Shown piece after piece: positions 1 through 8,703 of a stretch of DNA of 64,000 nt. Below the pieces are notes generated by a model, which saw only the letters and a program-made list of their open reading frames with translations, did not search any database and was not told where the DNA came from. The stretch's first letter is position 1. Each line of letters opens with the position of its first letter. This stretch comes from Methanoregula sp. (GTDB lineage Archaea; Halobacteriota; Methanomicrobia; Methanomicrobiales; Methanospirillaceae). The position numbers were made by a program, and so were the translations under genes. The stretch spans positions 11,865 through 75,864 of the forward strand of contig NZ_JALOCH010000013.1 of NCBI RefSeq assembly GCF_023227875.1, written 5' to 3'.

Positions 1-104
1 ATAGCAAGGATACGGTATCCCTTCCGGGAAAGAAGACGGGACAGGGTAGCTATCACGGTAGTTTTACCCGCACCCCCTTTCCCCGTTGCAATGATCCTGA
101 TCAT
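1..104 (-). CDS. MinD/CooC-type P-loop ATPase, N-terminal part only
   Basis: Only the first 34 codons are inside the window; the gene continues beyond position 1. The visible start reads MIRIIATGKGGAGKTT, a deviant Walker A motif with the signature lysine at residue 9 and the P-loop lysine at 14. This is the hallmark of the MinD/ParA/NifH/CooC family of dimeric ATPases. CooC-type members help insert nickel into CO dehydrogenase, and other members load iron-sulfur or other metal centres. The ATG lies 2 bases after the stop of the DUF4198 gene, so the two are probably co-transcribed. Calling it CooC rather than another family member is an inference from the nickel-related neighbourhood; the missing C-terminal part would decide it. 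Confidence 0.75.
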   Translation of the reverse strand, partial: MIRIIATGKGGAGKTTVIATLSRLLSRKGYRILA

Positions 105-106
105 GT

Positions 107-817
107 TCAGGCAGTCTCCATCACCAGCGTGGACACGAACACCGTCTCATCGTATTCATCCTCTACCGCTTTCGATGGATCGTTGTGCCGTGCAATGAAC
201 ATCCAGGTGCCCTTGCGCGTGATGGGGAACTTGACGATGCCTTTTGCGTCAGTTATGCCGGTCGCCAGGTCTTTTCCTTCCGCCTTTGAAACTGCCTTCA
301 CGGTCACCCCTTTAACAGGCTTTCCTTCATAAAGAAGAGTCATACTGATATCCTTACCCTTGGCAAGTTGCGGGTTTTCCGGCAGGATATCAAGGATTCC
401 ATGGACGTGCCGGGCCTTATAGGCGCCAACATCACCAATAGGGATGATCTTTTTTGCCATCTGGTGGAATGCACCTGCATAGACGATATCCTTATACATC
501 TTCCGCGAGCCCTGCTTGTATTCGTCCTTCTTTGTTTTCGATATCACCAGGGGCGAGAGGTCGACTACCGGAATATAATATCCCGGCTTTTCTCCGGTAA
601 ATGTAACGATATGACAATCGGTCTTCGATTTGATCCCGGGAACAATCTTTTTCCTGCCAGGACCATACACAACCGAGGAGATTCTTTTTGCATCAACGTG
701 CCCGTCGGTCTTCATGTTATGGCCGTACATCAGTTTGATGTCAGTTTTTGTTCCCTTTCCATTCTGGCCCTCGAGCCATATCTCGTGACCAAATACCATC
801 AGTACCATTTTATCCAT
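107..817 (-). CDS. DUF4198 family protein, no signal peptide
   Basis: The 236-residue protein has the early HEIWLE motif (compare HDFWLEP in relatives) and a YGHN motif near residue 31, followed by a beta-rich C-terminal part with a carboxypeptidase-regulatory-like pattern (KGVTVKAV then TDAKGIVKFP). These fit the DUF4198 family, members of which accompany nickel/cobalt transporters in bacteria. Most relatives are exported, but no hydrophobic leader is visible here, so the protein may be cytoplasmic unless its start is mis-set. It lies immediately upstream of the CooC/MinD-like ATPase on the same strand. Several His residues could bind metal. The function is not established. ATG 817 is the first in-frame Met; the ribosome binding site in front of it is weak. 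Confidence 0.65.
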   Translation of the reverse strand: MDKMVLMVFGHEIWLEGQNGKGTKTDIKLMYGHNMKTDGHVDAKRISSVVYGPGRKKIVPGIKSKTDCHIVTFTGEKPGYYIPVVDLSPLVISKTKKDEYKQGSRKMYKDIVYAGAFHQMAKKIIPIGDVGAYKARHVHGILDILPENPQLAKGKDISMTLLYEGKPVKGVTVKAVSKAEGKDLATGITDAKGIVKFPITRKGTWMFIARHNDPSKAVEDEYDETVFVSTLVMETA

Positions 818-1193
818 GTTTTAACCATCTCGTGGTTATTTGTAACCAGTGAATTGTGGGCAGTAATAGTAATAATATTTTCTTAATTGATAGCAATAAT
901 TCGAAAATCTATTTATTTATTTACACACAATCTGCATATCTCAAAGATAAAATTTCTGATTAAAGAATTATTGTCAAAGGATTACTGATGGGAAACGTGC
1001 CTGCCTGGGGGTGTCCAGGCCAATGCAGCTGCTGTTGAACGTCCCCTGTCGGCAAACACGATCCGACGGAGATTTTAGTATAGCGATATGTCAGGATAGA
1101 AGATCCCGTAACTGTAACTCATAAACATCACAATCACCGGAACACCAGATTCCAAAAACAGGTATACCAGCAAACACAAGCGATGATGTCTTC
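818..1193. other. Intergenic region between divergent genes
   Basis: This stretch separates the leftward DUF4198/ATPase pair from the rightward Gate permease. Bases 830-980 are very AT-rich and could hold both promoters; no clear TATA/BRE pair can be assigned by eye. The only coding-like item is a 16-codon cysteine-rich frame at 988-1038, listed separately. No tRNA or obvious stem-loop is seen. Confidence 0.5.
988..1038 (+). CDS. Possible tiny cysteine-rich peptide
   Basis: A 16-codon frame starting with ATG encodes MGNVPAWGCPGQCSCC. Four of its last eight residues are Cys, and an AAAGGA sequence lies about 7 bases upstream. Cys density this high is unusual by chance and resembles a metal-binding or modified-peptide precursor. 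A frame this short can easily arise randomly, and nothing in the window is a recognisable peptide-modifying partner. It is listed as a possibility only. Confidence 0.18.
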   Translation: MGNVPAWGCPGQCSCC

Positions 1194-2174
1194 ATGGATC
1201 TCCTGAATGTTCTCCAGCAGATACTGAATTTTTTCTGGCTTACGCTGCCGTATATATTCTTTGGCTTCTTTGTTGCAAACCTGATCAAGGCATCACCGTA
1301 TCTCGACCTGATCGGGTTACCAATGTCATACATCGCCCGGGCGGCCCACCTGCCAAAAAAATGCTCGGCAATTTTTTCCTTTTATCTTCTGAACTCCTAT
1401 TCAGCGCTGGGCATGATGTCGGAAAACTATAAGGAAAAAAACCTCACGGATAAGGAAATTATTATATCAGTGTTAGTCGCTTATTTCCCGAAAAGTATCA
1501 ACAGCGTCACATTCTTCCTTGCACCCGTTGCTCTCTCGGTCTTTGGTATCTGGGTCGGGGGAAGCATAATGGGGGTTGAATTCCTTATCTGTTTTGGGAT
1601 CGCCATCGTAGGAATTATTGCCGGGCGGATCCTCTTTGACCCCGATACAGGAACTGAAAAAAATCCTTCACTGAATCCCGGTCCTGCACCTTCGCCACAA
1701 CGGGAAAACATGACATGGATCGGAACCCTGAAACACTGTTTTATCGATAGTGTGAAGGGTTTTTATGAGATCACCATCGTCCTAATCCCGACAGGCGCGA
1801 TTATAATCCTGTTATTCAATATCGGTGTCCGGGACATGCTGGCTTCATTCCTGGATCCGCTCCTTTCGTCCCTTAACCTGCCAGCTTCATCCATTATTGT
1901 CTATGCCGCGGCGTTCATGAGCCAGGTTGCAGCCATTGCTGCAATAGGGACGATCGCTGTTGCGGAAGATCTGACAGTTGTACAGTGTCTCCTGATCTAT
2001 GTTATCTCCCGGGCGATTCACCTTGGCATTGGCCAGATCAAGTCAGGATTCCCCACAAATGTCGCATTATTCGGGAAGACCCTTGGTTTCAAGGTCTCCG
2101 CTATTGATTTTTGCATGTTACAGGGCGCAACGATAATCATGGTCATACTCCTGATTTTCCTGGGAGGGGTGTAA
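1194..2174 (+). CDS. Gate-domain (nucleoside recognition) membrane permease
   Basis: This 326-residue integral membrane protein is built from two similar hydrophobic halves joined by a hydrophilic Pro-rich linker at about residues 157-173. The pattern is that of the Gate (nucleoside recognition, PF07670-like) family, whose domain is shared by nucleoside transporters and the channel part of FeoB. The motifs NSYSALGMM in the first half and IGQIKSGFPTN in the second mark the family. Substrate is unknown. The gene reads toward a metal-uptake operon 113 bases downstream, so a cation or cofactor is possible, but this is inferred from position only. The ATG at 1194 has only a weak GATGAT sequence in front. 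Confidence 0.7.
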   Translation: MDLLNVLQQILNFFWLTLPYIFFGFFVANLIKASPYLDLIGLPMSYIARAAHLPKKCSAIFSFYLLNSYSALGMMSENYKEKNLTDKEIIISVLVAYFPKSINSVTFFLAPVALSVFGIWVGGSIMGVEFLICFGIAIVGIIAGRILFDPDTGTEKNPSLNPGPAPSPQRENMTWIGTLKHCFIDSVKGFYEITIVLIPTGAIIILLFNIGVRDMLASFLDPLLSSLNLPASSIIVYAAAFMSQVAAIAAIGTIAVAEDLTVVQCLLIYVISRAIHLGIGQIKSGFPTNVALFGKTLGFKVSAIDFCMLQGATIIMVILLIFLGGV

Positions 2175-2287
2175 GGTTCAGAAAAAACCTCACATACAAT
2201 ATTATTAAGGATATAACAGGAGCTAAACAATCTGATTGGATATCATTTAGTAATACTTTTATTTTATTATGTGATAACGAATAGTCC

Positions 2288-3334
2288 ATGAATGATCCAA
2301 TAATAACATTCAACTCCAATCTTGAATTATTACCACCTGAAGATATCGGAAAACTCCAGGAGCTTGCACACGCTGTTGAAACATATCGCATTGTTGCAAC
2401 AGCAGTGGAACTGGGAGTTTTTGATGCGCTTGATGAGCCGAAAACGTCCGATGAACTCGCTGATCGTCTGGGTCTGCAAAAAAAGCTCACGGGCAAATTC
2501 TGCAACTCACTTGTGGCTTCCGGCTTCATGCAACAGACTGAAGGACGTTTCGCGCCAACAGACAGTTCGAAGGCATTTTTCCGGAAAAAATCCCCCTTTT
2601 ACCAGGGAAATCTCATCAAACTCTGGAGCACCACACGGAATGACCGGTGGAGCCGCCTTTCCGAGATCATCCGCAACGGTCCTGAGGGGTACGAACGTGG
2701 CCTTCACGGGGTCTTTGATGCAGGTTTTGTCCACGCGATGGCCGAAGGTGCGGTACGAGGAAGTCTGCAAAAAACAATCGAGTTCATGAAAAACTATCCG
2801 GGATTCCGGAACGTAAAAACAATGCTTGATCTTGGTGGGGGCCACGGTCTTTATTCGATTGCCTTTACCCGGATGAACCCGGGTCTTTCTTCAACAGTCC
2901 TGGATCTCCCCCCGGTAGTCACACAGGTAACCTCACCGATGATATCAACGTATCATGCGAACCGGGTCACCGCCATTCCTGGAGACTTTACCACGGACAA
3001 TCTCGGTTCAGGGTATGACATGGTCTTTGCATCCGACGTACTATACCGGGAAAAAACGCAGCTGGATGCCATCCTCGGCAGAGTTCATTCCAGCCTCAAT
3101 AATGACGGGATATTCATCTCAAAACACTGGCATATCGACGATATTGTCCGGGATGCGACAGCGGTTTATTTCGATCTCATGTTCTCCCTTGCAGAAGACA
3201 CCGATCGCGTTTATTCTTCTACAGAATTTTCCAGGACTCTGGAATCCAATGGTTTTGAGATCGAAAAAGTGCACGATTTAAATACGCCGTTCCACCCGTC
3301 GCGGATTATTGTTTCAAGGAAAGTAGCAAGATGA
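2288..3334 (+). CDS. SAM-dependent methyltransferase with winged-helix N-terminus (O-methyltransferase family 2 type)
   Basis: The 348-residue protein has an N-terminal helical and winged-helix dimerisation region (about residues 15-100, including AVELGVFDAL and SDELADRLG) and a C-terminal Rossmann methyltransferase domain with the SAM motif LDLGGGHG at about residue 180. This is the layout of the acetylserotonin/hydroxyneurosporene O-methyltransferase group, which acts on small molecules. It is the first gene of a plus-strand run, overlaps the next gene (FecCD permease) by ATGA, and is therefore translationally coupled to a metal/cofactor transporter. The substrate is unknown; a methylated metallophore or tetrapyrrole is an inference from context. 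Confidence 0.8.
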   Translation: MNDPIITFNSNLELLPPEDIGKLQELAHAVETYRIVATAVELGVFDALDEPKTSDELADRLGLQKKLTGKFCNSLVASGFMQQTEGRFAPTDSSKAFFRKKSPFYQGNLIKLWSTTRNDRWSRLSEIIRNGPEGYERGLHGVFDAGFVHAMAEGAVRGSLQKTIEFMKNYPGFRNVKTMLDLGGGHGLYSIAFTRMNPGLSSTVLDLPPVVTQVTSPMISTYHANRVTAIPGDFTTDNLGSGYDMVFASDVLYREKTQLDAILGRVHSSLNNDGIFISKHWHIDDIVRDATAVYFDLMFSLAEDTDRVYSSTEFSRTLESNGFEIEKVHDLNTPFHPSRIIVSRKVAR

Positions 3335-4410
3335 CAGAGACAACACGGTTAAAACGACTGCTGGAAAGGATGGGCTATGACGATGTCGGAGGATTTTCAG
3401 AATACAAGAAGATACTGATCCTTCTTGTTATTGCGGCACTCATGTTTATCTCGGCCCTGACTGCGGTTGTTATGGGCAAATACGGGTTCACGGTCCTGGA
3501 TGTCTACCAGACGGTGTTTACCCACGTCACGTTCGGGGACGTATCGGCAATCGAAAAACTCAACAACACAATCATCTGGGACATACGAGCACCACGGATA
3601 TTGCTCACCCTGTTTGTCGGGGGGGCTCTTGCAATAGCCGGGGCGGTTTTTCAGGGCGTCTTCAGGAACCCGCTCGTAGAACCATATATCCTCGGCGTTT
3701 CTTCCGGGGCCGCATTCGGAGCAGCACTCGGCATCGTATTTCCTGCAATTTTCTTCTCGCTCCAGTTATCCGCGTTTGCATTCGGGTCCATTGCTGTCGC
3801 GGTCGCATACCTCCTTGCCCGGGTGCGGGGAGAGACCCCGGTTGTCACTCTGATTCTCGCCGGCGTTATTGTCGGATCAATATTTGCAGCACTGGTCTCA
3901 CTCCTGAAATACCTCTCCACTGATGCGGCCTTACGAGAGATTGTCTTCTGGATGATGGGGGGATTTTACTATGCCACATGGAATGATGTCCGGGTCATTG
4001 CCCCGGTTGTAATAATCGGCTTCATCGTTCTCTGGGCGCTGGGATGGAAGCTCAATATCCTTTCAATGGGTGATGATGAGGCACGAACATTGGGTGTGAA
4101 CCCGGAGAGATACAAGTTCATTGTCATCAGTATTGCAACTGCCGTCACGGCATTTGCCGTCTCCCTTGTGGGCATCATTGCCTGGGTCGGCCTGATGATG
4201 CCCCATGCCTCAAGAATTCTTCTCGGGCCGGACAACCGGTACGTAATCCCGGCATCATTCATGATGGGCGGAATCTATCTGATGATCTGCGACACCATGG
4301 CACGGACACTCACGAATGCAGAAATTCCCGTGGGCATCATCGCATCGATCCTGGGTGCCCCGTATCTCTGTTACCTCCTGAGAAATAAGGGGCGGATCAT
4401 TTTCGGGTGA
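3331..4410 (+). CDS. FecCD-family ABC transporter permease
   Basis: This 359-residue polytopic membrane protein belongs to the FecCD/BtuC family, which imports iron-siderophore, heme, cobalamin and related metal chelates. Family motifs are visible: GGALAIAGAVFQGVFRNPL in the middle, GVSSGAAFGA after it, and WVGLMMPHASR near the C-terminus. A cytoplasmic N-terminal stretch of about 30 residues precedes the first membrane segment. It would form the complex with the ATPase at 4415 and one of the three FecB-like lipoproteins at 6108-9940. Its ATG overlaps the stop of the preceding methyltransferase. Confidence 0.93.
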   Translation: MTETTRLKRLLERMGYDDVGGFSEYKKILILLVIAALMFISALTAVVMGKYGFTVLDVYQTVFTHVTFGDVSAIEKLNNTIIWDIRAPRILLTLFVGGALAIAGAVFQGVFRNPLVEPYILGVSSGAAFGAALGIVFPAIFFSLQLSAFAFGSIAVAVAYLLARVRGETPVVTLILAGVIVGSIFAALVSLLKYLSTDAALREIVFWMMGGFYYATWNDVRVIAPVVIIGFIVLWALGWKLNILSMGDDEARTLGVNPERYKFIVISIATAVTAFAVSLVGIIAWVGLMMPHASRILLGPDNRYVIPASFMMGGIYLMICDTMARTLTNAEIPVGIIASILGAPYLCYLLRNKGRIIFG

Positions 4411-4414
4411 TAGT

Positions 4415-5242
4415 ATGCTTTCCGTGAACGATATCCATTATACCTATCAGAATTTCCCGGTCCTTTCCGGGGTCTCATTCTCGGTAGAACAGGGAGAACT
4501 GTGCGGCCTTTTCGGGCCAAACGGCTGCGGGAAGACCACCCTCTTTAAGTGTTGCCTCCGTTTCCTTGCTGCCCACAAGGGAACGGTCCATATCAATGGA
4601 GAAGATGTATCGAAAAAGAAGGTGGAAGAACTCGCAAAGATCGTTTCATACGTACCGCAGGAGCATAAACCACCATTCCCCTATCTTGTCCGGGAAGTTG
4701 TCCTGATGGGGAGAACACCGCACCTGGGGGGCTTCTTTGGAGTACGGCGAAAAGATAAGGAGATTGCGCTTGACGCCCTGGACCGGCTGGAGATTTCCGA
4801 TCTTGCTGACCGTCCCTACAACCAGCTCTCCGGAGGACAGCGCCAGATGGTCCTGATCGCCCGTGCGATTGCGCAGGACACGCCGATCATGTTCCTCGAT
4901 GAACCCACGTCAACCCTCGATTTTCACAACCAGATGAAGATCTGGGAGATCATGCGAAGCATCACGGAAGAGGGAAAGACCATCCTTGCCTGCAGTCATG
5001 ATCCCAACCATGTGGCATGGTTCTGCGACCGGGTGATCGTCATATCAAATTCCGGTGTTGTCGCAAACGGCCATCCCCGTGATGTGATCAACAATGAGAT
5101 CCTGGACCTGATTTACAAAGATACCTGCTCGGTACGGTCCACCGATGGCGTGAGGATGGTGATGCCCCGGTGTATTATTGAAAAAAAGGAACAGTGCAGT
5201 TCTGGCATCCTGGCTGAACACCCGGATCACTCCTGTAAATGA
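4415..5242 (+). CDS. FecE/BtuD-type ABC transporter ATPase
   Basis: The 275-residue ATPase has Walker A GPNGCGKTT at residues 34-42, the signature LSGGQRQ near 140, Walker B MFLDEPT about 20 residues later, and the switch His in SHDPNHV. It energises the FecCD permease that ends 4 bases upstream. Family members are usually about 255-265 residues; this one ends in a short charged tail containing three Cys (in PRC, EQC and HSC), which is not typical. The tail region overlaps an upstream extension of the next reading frame, but that gene most likely starts downstream at 5265. Confidence 0.93.
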   Translation: MLSVNDIHYTYQNFPVLSGVSFSVEQGELCGLFGPNGCGKTTLFKCCLRFLAAHKGTVHINGEDVSKKKVEELAKIVSYVPQEHKPPFPYLVREVVLMGRTPHLGGFFGVRRKDKEIALDALDRLEISDLADRPYNQLSGGQRQMVLIARAIAQDTPIMFLDEPTSTLDFHNQMKIWEIMRSITEEGKTILACSHDPNHVAWFCDRVIVISNSGVVANGHPRDVINNEILDLIYKDTCSVRSTDGVRMVMPRCIIEKKEQCSSGILAEHPDHSCK

Positions 5243-5264
5243 ACAGATACCAAAATATGATGAG

Positions 5265-6107
5265 ATGAAAGAGATGGATTATAAAACAATTGACTGGAAC
5301 GAGGTCTGGAAGGGCCTCTATGAGAAGAACGTTGGATCGAGAGGACGGGGCGAGTGCGCCACGATCTGGGACTCAAAAAAGAAGGCAGAAGAATTTCTGG
5401 CCCAGTCTGATAAAAACCCTGAACGGATCAGCAGGGTGATCGAACGGTTACGGCCGGGTCCCGGGAGTAAGGTCCTGGATATCGGTGCCGGCCCGGGAAC
5501 CCTTGCCGTACCTATCGCAGGTCTTGCCGGACAGGTGACTGCCGTTGAGCCTGCGGCAGGGATGGCAGAGGTGATGAAAGAATATGCTGCCAGACAAGGG
5601 ATCTCAAACCTTACGGTCGTTCGGAAGCGATGGGAGGATATCGACCCGGCAACCGATCTCGATGGACCCTATGATATCGTCTTTGCCTCCCACTCGCTGG
5701 GAATGCCCGACATCAGGAAAGCCATCGAAAAGATGACAGCCGTTGCATCCAGACAGATCTTTTTATTCTGGTTCGGAGGGGTCACATCCTGGGAGAGACC
5801 AATGGTGGACCTTTGGCCGAAACTGCATGGAAAAGCGTATACTCCCGGCCCAAAAGCCGATATCCTCTTCAATGTCCTCTGGTCCATGGGGATTACCCCG
5901 AATATGAGCTCGGGAGAACTGGATCATGCCAAGATTTACCCTGATGTCACTTCTGCGATCGGTGATCTCAGGGAGCAGTTCGCCATATCGACACCGGAGC
6001 AGGATGAGGTACTCCGGCACTATCTTGAAGAGGTAATGATCCCGAAAAACGGGCAGCTCGCCCTGCCGGGAAAAACAACCGGGGTCCAGTTCTGGTGGGA
6101 GGTTTAA
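5265..6107 (+). CDS. Class I SAM methyltransferase, transporter-associated subfamily (copy 1)
   Basis: The 280-residue protein carries the SAM-binding motif LDIGAGPG at residues 71-78 and a second acidic motif (VTAVEPA) after it. It shares features with the proteins at 12571 and 17957: an N-terminal W-rich segment ending in a W-D/S-K element before the SAM domain, a VFAS/VIAS motif, a conserved NVLWSMGITP-like segment, and an ending with aromatic residues (GVQFWWEV). All three sit beside metal-type ABC transporters. The start at 5265 avoids a long overlap with the ATPase gene; an upstream ATG at 5178 is possible but unlikely. The next gene begins directly after its stop. The substrate is unknown. 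Confidence 0.8.
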   Translation: MKEMDYKTIDWNEVWKGLYEKNVGSRGRGECATIWDSKKKAEEFLAQSDKNPERISRVIERLRPGPGSKVLDIGAGPGTLAVPIAGLAGQVTAVEPAAGMAEVMKEYAARQGISNLTVVRKRWEDIDPATDLDGPYDIVFASHSLGMPDIRKAIEKMTAVASRQIFLFWFGGVTSWERPMVDLWPKLHGKAYTPGPKADILFNVLWSMGITPNMSSGELDHAKIYPDVTSAIGDLREQFAISTPEQDEVLRHYLEEVMIPKNGQLALPGKTTGVQFWWEV

Positions 6108-7325
6108 ATGAAGCGCATTTTTCTTTGTTTTCTCATTATTTTACTGGTAATATCAGTGTTCGGGGCAGGGTGCATGAGCACTCAGGAAAAAACCGGAACG
6201 GTGCCGTCCGTACAGGAGACGACCCGAACCATTACCGATTCACGGGGAGTTCAGGTCACGGTCCCGAAAAATATCACCCGGGTCGTGACTGTCTCGGATG
6301 CAATGATCGAAGGGACCATGACCGCATTAGGTGTCGATGATAAAATTATCGGGATCGGTTCATCGTGCATTCCGCAGGACTTCACGTACTCCTATCCTCT
6401 GGATAATGGAGGGTTTACCAATGGGTCCGGCGGCCGGGACATTGCCAAAGTCCTCTCGCCCAATGTGGCCGGCATGCCTGCGGTAATCAAATCAGGTACT
6501 GCCATGAATTATGAGAGTCTGGCGGGACTCAAACCGGATGTTGTCATACTCAGGATCGGTGACTGTGCCCTTCAGAAAAAGGATGATGAAAAGACTCCCC
6601 AGACAATTAAGAGAATTGAGTCCCTTGGAATTCCGGTTGTTGTCCTGTACAGTCCGAACTGTTATGACCAGCCAAATCCAAAACAGATCTCGGACGAAAT
6701 ACGAGTTCTCGGGCGGCTTTTTGAAAAAGAAGAAAAAGCAGAACGTATTGCACAGTATCTTGAATCACTGCTGGCTTTTGTCCAGAACAGGACAAAGGAT
6801 ATTCCCGATTCCCAAAAACAAACGGTTATCAGCCTGGGATTATCCCCACAGATTCGTGCCCAGGGCGGTGCGGGAAATGTACATGGTCTGAAAACAACTG
6901 AATCATATATCATTGAAGATATCGTCAATGCAAAGAACGCCTACCGGTCCGAGGGAAGACTGCTGGTCAATACAGAACAGTTACTTTTGATGAATCCAGA
7001 TGCAATTGTCCTGTGCACATCAATGGGTTATCACCCCCCGGGAGAATTATACAATGCAACCTATTACAAACCGCTGCGGTATCTCAATGCCGTTAAAAAC
7101 AAGAGAGTATCCGCCCTTCCCTGGTCTCCATGCAACTGTGCAATGCGGCTTGAATACCCGATTGATGTGATGGTGATTGCAAAAACCGCTTATCCGGACC
7201 GGTTTTCAGATGTTAAGCTGGATGAGTGGCTCCTTGAATTCTATAAAAATGTCTATGGGGTAAATGAAGAGAAGGCAAAAGAGTTGCGAACCGCCCAGTG
7301 GATGGACTGGACGGTCGAGGTTTAA
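6108..7325 (+). CDS. FecB-like substrate-binding lipoprotein (copy 1 of 3)
   Basis: This 405-residue protein starts with a lipoprotein signal peptide whose lipobox FGAGC puts the modified Cys at residue 22. The rest matches the FecB/TroA-like periplasmic-binding fold (DSRGVQVTVPKNITRVV, then a long helix and second lobe). It should capture the substrate for the FecCD/FecE pair upstream. Three Cys-containing motifs, GSSC, IGDC and PCNC, are shared with the two following copies and are not usual for the family. The ATG directly abuts the previous stop, with GGGAGGT about 6 bases upstream. Confidence 0.9.
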   Translation: MKRIFLCFLIILLVISVFGAGCMSTQEKTGTVPSVQETTRTITDSRGVQVTVPKNITRVVTVSDAMIEGTMTALGVDDKIIGIGSSCIPQDFTYSYPLDNGGFTNGSGGRDIAKVLSPNVAGMPAVIKSGTAMNYESLAGLKPDVVILRIGDCALQKKDDEKTPQTIKRIESLGIPVVVLYSPNCYDQPNPKQISDEIRVLGRLFEKEEKAERIAQYLESLLAFVQNRTKDIPDSQKQTVISLGLSPQIRAQGGAGNVHGLKTTESYIIEDIVNAKNAYRSEGRLLVNTEQLLLMNPDAIVLCTSMGYHPPGELYNATYYKPLRYLNAVKNKRVSALPWSPCNCAMRLEYPIDVMVIAKTAYPDRFSDVKLDEWLLEFYKNVYGVNEEKAKELRTAQWMDWTVEV

Positions 7326-7380
7326 GTCCACAGGGAGAGAAAGAGAATTTCATTTTTAGGAAATGTATGAGGAATGTGTG

Positions 7381-7411
7381 GAAAGAGGTGTGATATGCAA
7401 AAAAAGTGGCT
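7381..7411 (+). repeat. 31-bp duplicated leader, copy 1
   Basis: This stretch, spanning the ribosome binding site (GAGGTG) and first codons of the second FecB-like gene, is identical over 31 bases to 8673-8703 before the third copy. It supports a tandem duplication and fixes the start codon of both genes. Confidence 0.85.
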
Positions 7412-8630
7412 GTTCGTGGTTATGATTATTCTCATCGGTGCAATCCTCTGTGCAGGATGCACCCAGCAGGCATTGCATCCTGAAAATACAACTGGAAAAC
7501 AGGATATATCAACGTCCGGATACAAGACGGTTATCGACAGTCGGGGTGTTGCGGTTAACATCCCAACTGAGATCCACCGGGTCGTCACAATCAGTGATGG
7601 GCTTGTTGAAGGAGCAATGATCCGGTTCGGGGTCCAGGACACCCTTGTCGGGGTTGGTTCCAGCTGTATCCAGCGGAATTTCACGTATGATTTCCCCTCG
7701 GTAAATGGCAAGAATATCACCTACGTGCGGGGGATGAACCCGGTGCTCTACCTGTACCCGAAGATTGGGACCCTGCCAAGGATTGGCGAATCGAGCGTTG
7801 CAATCAATTACGAGACTCTTGCCGGGCTCAAACCCGATGTCGTGATCCTCCGGCTCGGGGACTGCACCCTGCGGTATCCCGATGACGAGAACGTGAAGAA
7901 GACCATCTCGACCATCGAGTCCCTGAACATCCCCCTCGTTGTAACATACGGGCCAAACGCGTACAAGACCGCGACCGTATCCGGGATAACTGACGAAATA
8001 CGTATCCTTGGTGAAGTGTTCGGGAAGGAGACAGAGGCCAAAGAGATGAGCCAGTATCTTGAGGGGCAGGTCAATATGATCAAGCAGCGGACACGAGATA
8101 TTCCTGATGCCCAGAAACCAAGCGTTCTCATCCTCGGTCTTTCCCCGACGGCACGGAAACAGGGTGGAGCAGGACAGGTATTCGGGCGGGGTACTATTGA
8201 ATCGTTCTTTATCGAGGACCTGGTGAATGCCAGGAACTCGTACAATGAGGAAAGCGCTACGTTCAAGACCCTGAGTGCCGAGCAGATCCTTGCAAACAAT
8301 CCCGACAAGATCGTCCTCTGTACCGCTAACGGATATCATCCACCCATGGAAATCTACGAGGCCCCATATTACCAGAATCTGCAGGAACTATCGGCTGTTA
8401 AAAATCAGCAGGTATCGGCACTCCCGTGGACCCCTTGCAACTGCGGAAAACGTCTTGAGTACCCGATTGATGTGATGGTGATCGCAAAAGCGGCATACCC
8501 GGACAAGTTCACCGATATCCAGCTCTCGGACTGGCTCCTCCAGTTCTATGAAAACCTGTATGGCGTGGATGAAGCCACGGCAAAAGAACTCCGTTCCGTG
8601 CAGTGGATGGACTGGACACTCGATAAGTGA
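7395..8630 (+). CDS. FecB-like substrate-binding lipoprotein (copy 2 of 3)
   Basis: The 411-residue lipoprotein (lipobox ILCAGC) is a close paralogue of the genes on both sides. It has DSRGVAVNIP at the start of the binding fold and the conserved Cys motifs GSSC, LGDC and PCNC. The chosen start is the ATG at 7395, because the identical leader before the third copy also places its ATG there; an upstream in-frame ATG at 7374 is less likely. It lies 69 bases after copy 1. Tandem copies may widen the range of chelates delivered to one FecCD permease, a common theme for siderophore receptors, but this is inferred. Confidence 0.9.
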   Translation: MQKKWLFVVMIILIGAILCAGCTQQALHPENTTGKQDISTSGYKTVIDSRGVAVNIPTEIHRVVTISDGLVEGAMIRFGVQDTLVGVGSSCIQRNFTYDFPSVNGKNITYVRGMNPVLYLYPKIGTLPRIGESSVAINYETLAGLKPDVVILRLGDCTLRYPDDENVKKTISTIESLNIPLVVTYGPNAYKTATVSGITDEIRILGEVFGKETEAKEMSQYLEGQVNMIKQRTRDIPDAQKPSVLILGLSPTARKQGGAGQVFGRGTIESFFIEDLVNARNSYNEESATFKTLSAEQILANNPDKIVLCTANGYHPPMEIYEAPYYQNLQELSAVKNQQVSALPWTPCNCGKRLEYPIDVMVIAKAAYPDKFTDIQLSDWLLQFYENLYGVDEATAKELRSVQWMDWTLDK

Positions 8631-8672
8631 GATCACAGGGAGAAAATGAGATTTTTTTTATGCGGGATGTGT

Positions 8673-8703
8673 GAAAGAGGTGTGATATGCAAAAAAAGTG
8701 GCT
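8673..8703 (+). repeat. 31-bp duplicated leader, copy 2
   Basis: This is the second copy of the identical leader described at 7381-7411. It carries the GAGGTG ribosome binding site and the first codons of the third FecB-like gene. Confidence 0.85.

Noticed and set aside
988..1083. Reading the TGA at 1036 as selenocysteine to extend the cysteine-rich peptide
   Set aside because: No selenocysteine insertion element or known selenoprotein match is visible, so the simple 16-codon frame is preferred.
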